A stretch of 6,427 bases of DNA from Deltaproteobacteria bacterium. Its GTDB lineage: Bacteria > Desulfobacterota > Desulfuromonadia > Desulfuromonadales > Geopsychrobacteraceae. This document shows positions 1-5,680 of this stretch, piece by piece. Positions within the stretch are counted from its first letter, which is position 1; the number at the start of each line of letters is the position of its first letter. A program made the translations under genes and the position numbers. The notes beneath the pieces are model-generated. The model ran no database searches. It saw only the letters and a program-made list of their open reading frames with translations, and was not told the DNA's origin. The stretch lies in the NCBI GenBank assembly GCA_009993495.1, contig JAACTI010000176.1:1-6427 (forward strand). Reading direction: 5' to 3'.

Positions 1-370
1 GTTTGTAGAGGGCATAGGCGTTGGCCAGGCCTTCGAAGAGGTTGTTCTGCCCACCAAAGACCGCGCCGTCTTCGGTCATGGCATCACTGGTCGCCGCCGC
101 CGGCTCGCGGTAGTGGCGGTTAAAGGTGCTGCGGAAATAGGAGGCACAACCCTGTGAACCGTGGACAAAGGGGAGCGCTCCTTCGAAAGAGCTGGCGACC
201 ATTTGTGCTCCCAAAGGCTGGCAGGCGTGAGCCGGGTTGACCACCAAAGCGGTGCGCTCAAAATTTTTCTCTTTGTATTCTTCGCTATTGATCCAATTTT
301 TAACCCGCTCGATCTCTTCGGGCGAATGTTCGGTGACTTTTTTCAGCGTCACTGCCGCTTCTGTGCTCAT
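1..370 (-). CDS. nifK: Nitrogenase molybdenum-iron protein beta subunit NifK, N-terminal part (cut by the window edge)
   Basis: NifK pairs with NifD in the alpha2-beta2 MoFe protein, the cytoplasmic site of N2 reduction, and shares the P-cluster with NifD. About 123 codons are visible. The family signature NPAHACQPLG places Cys50, equivalent to the Azotobacter beta-Cys70 P-cluster ligand, and FVHGSQGC places Cys75, equivalent to beta-Cys95. These are followed by YFRSTFNRHYREP and SDAMTEDGAVFGGQNN, all typical of NifK. The third ligand (beta-Cys153) lies beyond the window. The start at 370 is chosen because GAGGAG (377-382) sits six bases upstream. The N-terminus is about 20 residues shorter than in Azotobacter, as in clostridial-type and Geobacter-type NifK. 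It follows nifD by 77 bp and is presumably read from the nifH promoter. The identification is secure; only completeness is unknown. Confidence 0.97.
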   Translation of the reverse strand, partial: MSTEAAVTLKKVTEHSPEEIERVKNWINSEEYKEKNFERTALVVNPAHACQPLGAQMVASSFEGALPFVHGSQGCASYFRSTFNRHYREPAAATSDAMTEDGAVFGGQNNLFEGLANAYALYK

Positions 371-386
371 ATCTATCTCCTCTCCG

Positions 387-402
387 GGGACTCATCCGTC
401 CC
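387..402 (-). other. Small inverted repeat in the nifD-nifK spacer
   Basis: In the 77-bp spacer, GGGAC and GTCCC (387-391 and 398-402) can form a 5-bp stem with a 6-nt loop, ending a few bases before the nifK ribosome binding site. A perfect 10-bp palindrome CTTACGTAAG lies at 418-427. There is no U-tract after the stem, so this is not a terminator. It may only shape the RNA near the nifK start or be chance. No separate promoter for nifK was seen. Confidence 0.25.
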
Positions 403-447
403 ACGGCAGATTGTTTGCTTACGTAAGGACACCCCTACGAAATTTTT

Positions 448-1890
448 TTAAAAAGGACTCTTGACCAGACCCCAGGTGGGCGAATTGATTGCCATGTCGA
501 TATCGCGGGCGAAGATTTTGAAGCCTTCGTAACCGTGATAAGGCCCCGAGTAATCCCAGCTGTGCATCTGGCGGAAGGGAATGCCGGCCTTCTGGAAAAC
601 GTACTTTTCCTTGATGCCGCTGCCGACCAGATCGGGCTTGAGTTCTTCGACAAATTTTTCCAGCTCGAACTCGGAGACGTCATCGTAGATCAATGCGCCT
701 TTGGCCATTTCCGGGGCGGTGCGGTCATAGTCGTCCTGATGAGCAAACTCGTAACCGGCACCGGTGATCTGAATGCCAAGGTCTTCGTAGGCTCCGATGG
801 TGTGACGCGGGCGCAGACCACCGACAAACAGCATGGCGGTTTTGCCTTCGAGACGCGGTCGGTACTCGGCGAGGACATCATCCATCTCTTTGCGATATTT
901 TTTGATGACCTTTTCAACGTTTTTTCTGATTTTGTCATCAAACTGTTTGCCGATGGCTCGCAGACTCTCTTCAATTTTGGTCGGACCGAAGAAGTTGTAC
1001 TCAAGCCAGGGGATATTCCACTTTTCTTCCATGACCTTGCACATATAGTTCATGGAGCGGTAGCAATGGATCAAATTGAGCTTGACCTTGTTGGTGGCCG
1101 CAATTTTTTCGATTTCCCCATCACCGGTCCAGACACTCTTGACGGTAAGACCAATCTCTTCGAGAATCGGCTTGGCCGCCCAGACGTCACCACCGATGTT
1201 GTAGTCACCAATCAGGGCCACGTCGTAGGGACCGACCTCTTCGGCGAACTCGTATTTACCGATGACGTGGTCGCGGATCGAATCGTTACTGATGTGGTGA
1301 CCCAATGACTGGGAAACACCGCGAAAACCCTCGCAATTACAGGGCACCACTAACTTGTCGAGCTCTTTTTCCATCTTCTTGGCGACGGCATTGATATCGT
1401 CACCGATCAGGCCAACCGGACACTCGGAGAGCACCGACAACCCCTTGTTGAGCGGGAAAAGTTCATTGGCCTCACGCAGCAGGGTTTCGAGCTTCTTGTC
1501 GCCGCCATAGACAATGTCGCGTTCCTGAAAATCACTGGTGAAATCCATGGGGAAAGAAGTGACGCCAGGAATGCCGTGCATTAAATTACGCCGGGTGCCC
1601 CAGCTATAAACGCCGCAACCGATGGGGCCGTGGGACACGTGCACCATGTCGCGAATCGGCCCCCAGACCACCCCCTTGGCCCCGGCATAGGCGCAGCCAC
1701 GCTGGCTCATAACGCCGGGAACAACTTTTTTGTTTGACTTGACCGCGCAGCTGGAGACACTCGGCTCATTGGCCCCGAGGTGCGGTTTACGCTTCTTGGC
1801 TGCTTTCTCCGGCATTTCAGCCAGAGTGTCGGCAATCAATTTTTCGGTTTTTTCTATGGTGATACCCTCAATGGGCTTGCGCTCTGCCAT
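448..1890 (-). CDS. nifD: Nitrogenase molybdenum-iron protein alpha subunit NifD
   Basis: NifD carries the FeMo-cofactor and, with NifK, reduces N2 to ammonia with electrons delivered by NifH. The protein is 480 residues, normal for Mo-type NifD without the extra internal insertion seen in clostridial forms. All expected ligands are visible: Cys66 (RGCAYAG), Cys92 (HGPIGCG) and Cys157 (SECPVGLIGDD) for the P-cluster, Cys276 (NLIHCYRSM) and His443 (QMHSWDYSGP) for FeMo-co. Residues that line the cofactor pocket are also kept: Val74, Arg100, Gln194, His198 (GVSQSLGHH) and Arg360 (GGLRPRH). These match the Mo enzyme rather than the V or Fe-only forms. The start is supported by AAGGAG (1899-1904) eight bases upstream of ATG 1890. 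It lies 181 bp after nifH and 77 bp before nifK. No frameshift or missing motif was found. Confidence 0.98.
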   Translation of the reverse strand: MAERKPIEGITIEKTEKLIADTLAEMPEKAAKKRKPHLGANEPSVSSCAVKSNKKVVPGVMSQRGCAYAGAKGVVWGPIRDMVHVSHGPIGCGVYSWGTRRNLMHGIPGVTSFPMDFTSDFQERDIVYGGDKKLETLLREANELFPLNKGLSVLSECPVGLIGDDINAVAKKMEKELDKLVVPCNCEGFRGVSQSLGHHISNDSIRDHVIGKYEFAEEVGPYDVALIGDYNIGGDVWAAKPILEEIGLTVKSVWTGDGEIEKIAATNKVKLNLIHCYRSMNYMCKVMEEKWNIPWLEYNFFGPTKIEESLRAIGKQFDDKIRKNVEKVIKKYRKEMDDVLAEYRPRLEGKTAMLFVGGLRPRHTIGAYEDLGIQITGAGYEFAHQDDYDRTAPEMAKGALIYDDVSEFELEKFVEELKPDLVGSGIKEKYVFQKAGIPFRQMHSWDYSGPYHGYEGFKIFARDIDMAINSPTWGLVKSPF

Positions 1891-1955
1891 GGTTTTTACT
1901 CCTTATTGAACTCAAGAATTTGCAGCGGTTTCACACCCGGTTGCTTTACTCACTC

Positions 1956-2044
1956 AAGCCGCCAAGTCGCTCAGACAATCACGACCCTGGTTCCAGGTTA
2001 CGGCAAAAACTTTGACCTTTTCGCCCTTTGCGTCTTAGCGGCTT
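1956..2044 (-). repeat. Long imperfect stem-loop between nifH and nifD
   Basis: The arms 1956-1970 and 2030-2044 are complementary over 15 positions. In the transcript this gives 13 Watson-Crick pairs, one G-U pair and one mismatch. The 59-nt interior holds a small second palindrome, CCTGG TT CCAGG (1986-1997). No U-tract follows, so this is not an ordinary terminator. Stem-loops between nifH and nifD are known in other diazotrophs and are thought to protect the nifH 3' end and allow more Fe protein than MoFe protein; that role is inferred here. The right arm and flank (CTTTGCGTCTTAGCGGCTTT) also resemble a dispersed intergenic palindrome that I recall from related genomes, so it may be a repeat-family copy. 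The rest of the 181-bp gap holds only the nifD ribosome binding site. Confidence 0.6.
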
Positions 2045-2071
2045 TACCTGAGACAGCTTTTGCTTTTGCCC

Positions 2072-2950
2072 TTAAGCGTTTTCCGCCACGCCGACGATTG
2101 CCTCGTCTTCGGCTTCCATAATGCCAAACTCCATCAGCAGCTCTTCAAGTTCTTCCATCTCAAGAGGGGTCGGCACCACAAACATTTCATTTTCGGCTAT
2201 TTTCTGTGCCAGCTGGCGATATTCTTCAGCCTGCTTGTGCTCGGGAGAATATTCAATAACTGTCATCCGACGCAGTTCGGCGCGCTGCACCTGATTGTCC
2301 CGCGGGACGAAGTGGATCATCTGGGTGCCGAGGCGCGCAGCCAAAGCCTCGATGAGCTCAGCCTCAAGGTCGGTATTACGACTGTTGCAGATCAGCCCGG
2401 CGAGGCGCACGCTGCCGGATTCGGCGTACTTGCAAATACCTTTACAGATATTATTCGCAGCGTACATGGCCATCATTTCGCCGGAAACAACGATATAAAT
2501 TTCCTGTGCTTTGTTCTCACGGATCGGCATGGCGAAGCCGCCGCAAACAACGTCGCCGAGCACGTCGTAGAAGACAAAATCGAGGTCGGGGGTGTAGGCG
2601 CCTTCTTCTTCACAAAAGTTGATGGCGGTAATTACGCCACGGCCAGCGCAACCGACACCCGGCTCGGGGCCGCCGGACTCGACACATTTAATGCCGCCAT
2701 AACCGACTTTGAGCACATCGGCCAGTTCGAGATCTTCGACTGTGCCGAGCTCACGCACCTTATCCATGACGGTGGTCTGGGCTTTGGCGTGCAAGATCAA
2801 ACGGGTGGAATCGGCCTTGGGGTCACAACCAATAATCAGCACCTTTTTACCCAGCTGAGCCAGCCCGGCGACGGTGTTCTGTGTGGTGGTTGATTTACCG
2901 ATGCCGCCCTTGCCATAGATCGCGATCTGACGCATTTTTTTCTCTGCCAT
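2072..2950 (-). CDS. nifH: Nitrogenase iron protein (dinitrogenase reductase) NifH
   Basis: NifH is the homodimeric ATP-dependent electron donor to the MoFe protein and also takes part in P-cluster and FeMo-co maturation. The protein has 292 residues, within the family range. Visible motifs are the P-loop GKGGIGKS (13-20, Lys19), switch I DPKADST (43-49), switch II DVLGDVVCGGF (129-139), and the [4Fe-4S] ligands Cys101 (GVGCAGRG) and Cys136. Arg104 is the residue that DraT ADP-ribosylates in some diazotrophs; no DraT or DraG gene is present here. The start at 2950 is chosen because AAGGAG (2961-2966) lies ten bases upstream. A later Met at residue 6 matches the start of many homologues but lacks its own ribosome binding site. 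The gene is preceded by a sigma-54 promoter and a structured leader that probably controls readthrough, and is followed by nifD and nifK in the same direction. Confidence 0.99.
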   Translation of the reverse strand: MAEKKMRQIAIYGKGGIGKSTTTQNTVAGLAQLGKKVLIIGCDPKADSTRLILHAKAQTTVMDKVRELGTVEDLELADVLKVGYGGIKCVESGGPEPGVGCAGRGVITAINFCEEEGAYTPDLDFVFYDVLGDVVCGGFAMPIRENKAQEIYIVVSGEMMAMYAANNICKGICKYAESGSVRLAGLICNSRNTDLEAELIEALAARLGTQMIHFVPRDNQVQRAELRRMTVIEYSPEHKQAEEYRQLAQKIAENEMFVVPTPLEMEELEELLMEFGIMEAEDEAIVGVAENA

Positions 2951-2972
2951 GACTTTTGTTCTCCTTGAATAG

Positions 2973-3016
2973 GGGAAGGGTCATCTCCCTTCCCGAGTGA
3001 GGTGGTTTGCACTCGG
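2973..3016 (-). promoter_or_regulatory. Paired hairpins just upstream of the nifH ribosome binding site
   Basis: Two perfect hairpins sit at the end of the nifH leader. The first pairs CCGAGTG with CACTCGG (3010-3016 and 2993-2999, 10-nt loop). The second pairs GGGAAGGG with CCCTTCCC (2987-2994 and 2973-2980, 6-nt loop AGATGA). They share bases 2993-2994, so they cannot both form fully. The second ends six bases before the AAGGAG of nifH. A smaller hairpin GGGCA/TGCCC lies further upstream (3046-3062). They may protect the 5' end of a processed nifH mRNA or adjust access to the ribosome binding site. The pairing is seen directly; the role is inferred. Confidence 0.5.
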
Positions 3017-3079
3017 TTGAATCAGCGGCGGCATCTCCGTTGATGGGGCAAAGCTGGTGCCCGAGGTCAAACCTGGTTG

Positions 3080-3126
3080 AAAAACAAAACAGCCCGCCCT
3101 TCCGCTCCTTGCGGAAGAACAGGCTG
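3080..3126 (-). terminator. Intrinsic terminator 2 inside the nifH leader (attenuator)
   Basis: The arms CAGCCTGTTCTTCCGC (3126-3111) and GCGGAAGGGCGGGCTG (3105-3090) pair over all 16 positions, with three G-U pairs, around the loop AAGGA. TTTTGTTTTT (3089-3080) follows directly. This is a strong factor-independent terminator for minus-strand transcription. It lies downstream of the nifH promoter and about 130 bp before the nifH start, so most transcripts should stop here unless something prevents folding. It cannot belong to the upstream transporter alone, because the sigma-54 promoter lies between them. It is best read as an attenuator. Confidence 0.88.
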
Positions 3127-3156
3127 CATTGCCAAAGGTGGCGCGAACCTTGCGCC
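3122..3156 (-). promoter_or_regulatory. ANTAR-like hairpin pair, module B, overlapping terminator 2
   Basis: The first hairpin is GGCGC / GCGCC (3156-3152 and 3144-3140) with loop AAGGTTC. The second is GGC / GCC (3133-3131 and 3124-3122) with the hexanucleotide loop AATGCA. Both loops have A at position 1 and G at position 4, the pattern recognised by ANTAR-domain antiterminators. The second hairpin uses GCC bases that terminator 2 needs for its left arm, so the two folds exclude each other. Weak points are that the first loop has seven bases rather than six and the second stem has only three pairs. The sequence is seen directly; binding by an ANTAR protein is inferred. Confidence 0.5.
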
Positions 3157-3157
3157 C

Positions 3158-3196
3158 AAAAACAAATAAACCCGAAAATCCTCACGGAAATTCGGG
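3158..3196 (-). terminator. Terminator-like hairpin 1 in the nifH leader
   Basis: CCCGAA (3196-3191) pairs with TTCGGG (3176-3171), then a 2x2 U-U internal loop, then TCC with GGA closing a GTGA tetraloop of the stable GNRA class. A U-rich tail TTTATTTGTTTTT (3170-3158) follows directly. The stem is weaker than terminator 2 because of the internal loop and the broken U-tract, so it may act as a pause or partial terminator. It stands about 50-70 nt after the predicted transcription start. Confidence 0.6.
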
Positions 3197-3239
3197 CGAC
3201 CTTGCCAGATAACCACAAACCACAACTCTGTGCTCTGTG
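3195..3239 (-). promoter_or_regulatory. ANTAR-like hairpin pair, module A, overlapping terminator-like hairpin 1
   Basis: The first hairpin spans 3239-3214. Its 11-nt arms pair with one G-G mismatch and one G-U pair, and if the last A-U pair is open the loop is AGAGTT. The second is GGC / GCC (3206-3204 and 3197-3195) around the hexanucleotide AAGGTC, with two more pairs outside a mismatch. Both loops have A at position 1 and G at position 4. The second hairpin shares bases 3195-3196 with the left arm of terminator-like hairpin 1, so they are mutually exclusive. The gap between the two hairpins is 7 nt, against 6 nt in module B. This is a prediction from sequence alone. Confidence 0.5.
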
Positions 3240-3254
3240 ACTTGACTTCCTGTT

Positions 3255-3270
3255 AGCACGAGGTGTGCCA
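3255..3270 (-). promoter_or_regulatory. Sigma-54 (RpoN) -24/-12 promoter of nifHDK
   Basis: On the minus strand TGGCACACCTCGTGCT carries the invariant GG and GC at the exact -24/-12 spacing and a perfect TGGCAC; the -12 element is GTGCT instead of TTGCT. A T precedes it, as in the consensus. The predicted start of transcription is near 3244, which gives a leader of about 294 nt before nifH. Sigma-54 promoters need an enhancer-binding activator, as is usual for nif genes. No TGT-N10-ACA NifA site was seen in the upstream bases, which fits a group that uses a GnfM-type response regulator instead of NifA. Confidence 0.87.
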
Positions 3271-3291
3271 AATAAGATAATTTACTTTAAC

Positions 3292-3362
3292 CTGCTGATT
3301 TTAAATCGTTTGTCTAGTGCCTTGAGCGGAAACATATCTGCGATTGCCCAGATTTTCAGCAG
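3292..3362. repeat. Nested inverted repeats upstream of the nif promoter
   Basis: CTGCTGA (3292-3298) is matched by TCAGCAG (3356-3362), and inside them AATCG (3304-3308) is matched by CGATT (3341-3345). A short palindrome GATTTTAAATC lies at 3297-3307, and an ATCTG/CAGAT hairpin at 3336-3353. Relative to the predicted start the block covers roughly -48 to -118, which overlaps where sigma-54 enhancers usually sit. It could hold activator sites or the 3' end structure of the transporter transcript. No known operator was recognised. Confidence 0.3.
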
Positions 3363-3386
3363 CATCGGTTAAAGAGTGAGCAGACA

Positions 3387-3409
3387 GGCCGCACTAAGTT
3401 GCTGCGGCC
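3387..3409 (-). terminator. Possible terminator hairpin at the transporter stop codon
   Basis: GGCCGCA (3409-3403) pairs perfectly with TGCGGCC (3393-3387) around a 9-nt loop that contains the TAG stop of the transporter gene. The following bases are only mildly U-rich (TCTGCTCACTCTTT), so termination is uncertain. It is the only strong hairpin between the transporter and the nif promoter. Confidence 0.4.
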
Positions 3410-4641
3410 CAGCGGCCACTGGCGAGGAACCAAAGAGCGGCCAGCAGTTGCAGCGCAATCAGCACCGCAAAGGCCCAGGCATAACCGCTGGCGGCGTAAT
3501 GCCCTGCGGCGCTGACCGGCCAGAGGCCGATGATGGCACCGATCAGCCACTGGGCGCCAAAGGCTCCAACAAAGACCAGCAAGTTGAGGCTGGTGGTGCA
3601 GCGTCCGCTGAGGGCCGACGCAAAGGACTGGCTCAGCACCGCATAGGTAAGAATTCCGGCGGTGCCGAAAAAGCCGAAGGCCAGCCAGAGGGGCCGGGCA
3701 AACCCAGGCAGCAACACCAGTAGCAACTGAACCAGGTTAAAAAGCAGCATTCCCCACAGGGCCAAATGCATGACCGGAATTCCACGGCGCGCCAGACGCC
3801 CGGCCAGCTGCCCGAAAGCAAAATACCCAAGGGTCATGGCCAGGGCAATTCCCCAGAGCATATCCGCCGACTGGCTGCGGTCGAACCCTGCCATATCGCG
3901 CAGCCAGGGCCCTGACCAGAGGCCCTGAATCGACAGATACGCTGACTGGCTGGCGACGGAAACCGGAGCTATGCGCCAGAAAACCCGGCTGCGCAACACA
4001 CTTCCCAGACCATGCAGCTGACTGCGCAATTTTTCTCCCGCGCCGGTCGGCTGTTCGGGCACCAGAGCGAAAATCCCCAGCGCCGCGACCAAGGTCAGGG
4101 CTGCCAGCCCACCAAAAACACCCCGCCAGTCACTGAGCTCCAAAGCCGCCTGCACTGGGGTGGTCGCGGTCAGGGCTCCCAGCCCGCCGGAAACCATCTG
4201 CATGCCATTGGCAAAGGGCAAACGATCGGGAGGCAGCCAGCAGGCAAAGGCCTTGAAGGCCGCCATCAGACAGGCGGAAACCCCCAGCCCAATCAGGGCG
4301 CGTCCCAGCAGTAGCCCGCCGAGGGAATCGGCCAGGGCGAAGACCAGAGCTCCGGTCGCCGCAAACAAAAGCAGCACGGCTTCGACGCGCCGCGAGCCGT
4401 AACGATCGAGGAACACCCCCAAGGGGAGCTGGCAGGCGGCGAAGGTCAAAAAATAACTCGATGTCAACAGCCCGAGATCCGCCGGGCTCAAGCCGATATC
4501 GACCACCAGATCGGGAGCAATGACCGCGTTGACGGTGCGAAAGAGGTAAGAGACGAAATAGCCCAGACCAAAGGGGACAAACAAACGCCAGAGCAAAAAA
4601 ACACCCCTGGGTTCAGATGAAGAGCGGGGGGACGCGAACAT
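3394..4641 (-). CDS. Major facilitator superfamily transporter, substrate unknown
   Basis: This is a 415-residue inner-membrane protein with about twelve hydrophobic helices, the usual size for a secondary transporter of the MFS_1 family. The loop after helix 2 carries the family motif GVFLDRYGSRR (75-85). Helix 4 carries GRALIGLG with Arg114, and a weaker motif copy GRLARRGIP (281-289) follows helix 8. A hydrophilic central loop lies around residues 196-220. The start at 4641 places the first helix near residue 15, as expected. The reading frame is open further upstream to beyond the preceding gene, and another ATG at 4758 would add 39 residues, but that tail is unlike an MFS N-terminus. Neither start has a clear ribosome binding site. 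It follows the GNAT gene by 137 bp and precedes the nif promoter. Its cargo cannot be told from sequence alone. Confidence 0.88.
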   Translation of the reverse strand: MFASPRSSSEPRGVFLLWRLFVPFGLGYFVSYLFRTVNAVIAPDLVVDIGLSPADLGLLTSSYFLTFAACQLPLGVFLDRYGSRRVEAVLLLFAATGALVFALADSLGGLLLGRALIGLGVSACLMAAFKAFACWLPPDRLPFANGMQMVSGGLGALTATTPVQAALELSDWRGVFGGLAALTLVAALGIFALVPEQPTGAGEKLRSQLHGLGSVLRSRVFWRIAPVSVASQSAYLSIQGLWSGPWLRDMAGFDRSQSADMLWGIALAMTLGYFAFGQLAGRLARRGIPVMHLALWGMLLFNLVQLLLVLLPGFARPLWLAFGFFGTAGILTYAVLSQSFASALSGRCTTSLNLLVFVGAFGAQWLIGAIIGLWPVSAAGHYAASGYAWAFAVLIALQLLAALWFLASGRWAAAT

Positions 4642-4778
4642 AACTTTTTGGCTTTCGACAAAAATGTCTGACAGAGAGATAACCCCGGTCAGCCTAATCG
4701 AAGCCACGCCTTTGAACAAGCAGAATTCCGCCGGAAGGATTTCTCTCTCCCCCCCCATAGGGTCATCGCGCCTGATGG

Positions 4779-5231
4779 TTACATCAGAGACAAGCGCAGG
4801 GGGATCATGGAGGAGCGGCTGAAACCCTGACGTTGATAAAAGCGCTGGGCGCTGAGATTGTCGCTGTCCGTCAGCAGGGTGATGCGACGACAACCGTTGC
4901 GGCGGGCATAACGCACCGCCGCATCGAGCAGGCGGCTGCCCAGCCCGCAGTTGCGCTGGCTGGGTGCAACCACCATATCTTCCAGCAGGGCGACGCGTGT
5001 ACCCAGGGCGGTTGAAACGGTATAGAGCAGATTGACCATGGCGACAATCTGTCGGCCCTCGCGGGCAACAAGGATCATGCCCGTCGCGTTATCCGTCAAA
5101 ATCATCTGCAAGCCGCGCCGCTGGGCCGCCTGGTCGGGGGTAAATTCGGCCTCCTGTTCAAACAGCTGGCTCAGCAGCTCACAGAGGGCGGGAATATCGG
5201 CCAGAACCGCCGGTTCGATCAGCACCTGCAT
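4779..5231 (-). CDS. GNAT-family N-acetyltransferase
   Basis: GNAT enzymes move an acetyl group from acetyl-CoA to an amine on a small molecule or protein; the substrate here is unknown. With the chosen ATG at 5231 the protein has 150 residues, a single full GNAT domain. Motif A is LLEDMVVAPSQRNCGLGSRL, with the pyrophosphate-binding Q-R-x-x-G-x-G at residues 92-98. Motif B follows with Asn125 and FYQRQGF, where Tyr132 is the usual general acid. A TTG at 5255 would add eight residues, but GGGGAG just before 5231 and the 13-bp overlap with the preceding FKBP gene favour the later start. The start codon lies inside the end of the FKBP gene, so the two are probably translated together. Confidence 0.9.
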   Translation of the reverse strand: MQVLIEPAVLADIPALCELLSQLFEQEAEFTPDQAAQRRGLQMILTDNATGMILVAREGRQIVAMVNLLYTVSTALGTRVALLEDMVVAPSQRNCGLGSRLLDAAVRYARRNGCRRITLLTDSDNLSAQRFYQRQGFSRSSMIPLRLSLM

Positions 5232-5680
5232 TTCTCCCCGTTTTCCTCTGCGCAAAGAATCCGGTCAAGTTGCAGCGCAAAGGTGAGATCCTGCCCCGCA
5301 AGGGCGTGATTACCATCGAGGACAACATGGGTTTCACCGACATCTATAAGCCGCATCAGCCGCGAAGAACCATCGGCAAAATCGACACTTAACGCAGCCC
5401 CCACCGTCAATTTCCGTTCCGGCGGAAAAGCGCTGCGCGCCAGACGCAGCAGATTTTCCTCGGTGCGCAAACCATAGGCATCTTCTGCACTTAACAGGAT
5501 ATTGCGGGCTTCTTTGGGGCGCATACCGATAATCTCATTTTCCAGGGCGGGGAAAATCTCACCATCGCCCAGAGTAATAACCAAAGGATCATTCGCGGTC
5601 GCCTGATCAAAAATGCGCCCGTCGTCGAGGGTACCGATATAGCTGATGACAACGCGATCACCAAGTTTTGCGTATTTCAT
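5219..5680 (-). CDS. FKBP-type peptidyl-prolyl cis-trans isomerase, SlyD-like
   Basis: This is a 153-residue cytosolic FKBP that would speed cis-trans isomerisation of X-Pro bonds and act as a folding chaperone. Its layout matches the SlyD/FkpB group: the first half of the FKBP fold (residues 1-70, with IGTLDDGRIFD, EIFPALE and AEDAYG), a chaperone-type insert-in-flap domain (about 71-116), then the closing part with LDGNHALAGQDLTF (121-134). The start at 5680 follows AGGAG with eight bases of spacing. The long His-rich metal-binding tail of Escherichia coli SlyD is absent; the short tail instead carries Cys143, Cys151 and Cys153. It overlaps the macro-domain gene by 23 bp and the GNAT gene by 13 bp. 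Confidence 0.92.
   Translation of the reverse strand: MKYAKLGDRVVISYIGTLDDGRIFDQATANDPLVITLGDGEIFPALENEIIGMRPKEARNILLSAEDAYGLRTEENLLRLARSAFPPERKLTVGAALSVDFADGSSRLMRLIDVGETHVVLDGNHALAGQDLTFALQLDRILCAEENGEKCRC

Noticed and set aside
386..402. Hammerhead-like GGATGAGTCC in the nifD-nifK spacer
   Set aside because: The conserved core needs CTGATGA and a GAAA strand with three stems. Only a 5-bp hairpin is present.
535..1308. Long plus-strand open frame opposite nifD (257 codons)
   Set aside because: It is a shadow of the nifD codons. The protein has no recognisable motif and nifD has all its ligands intact on the other strand.
2060..2893. Long plus-strand open frame opposite nifH (277 codons)
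   Set aside because: It lies opposite the highly conserved nifH sequence, which explains the open frame. No ribosome binding site or family resemblance was seen.
3139..3154. Plus-strand match to a sigma-54 promoter (TGGCGCGAACCTTGCG)
   Set aside because: The spacing is right, but the match comes from the GGCGC/GCGCC palindrome of module B, and no plus-strand gene lies downstream. Chance is the simpler explanation.
2895..3218. 107-codon minus-strand frame across the nifH leader, overlapping the nifH start
   Set aside because: It runs through both terminator hairpins and the nifH ribosome binding site, and its product looks like random translation of the hairpins.
3007..3240. Small plus-strand frame in the nif leader (77 codons)
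   Set aside because: It lies wholly in the structured leader, with no ribosome binding site and no recognisable product.
3311..3334. TGT...ACA palindrome as a NifA upstream activator site
   Set aside because: The spacer is 18 bases, not the 10 required for NifA binding.
4642..4893. Upstream extension of the transporter frame (up to 499 codons)
   Set aside because: The extension overlaps the GNAT gene, is not membrane-like and carries no family motif. The ATG at 4641 gives a normal-sized MFS protein.
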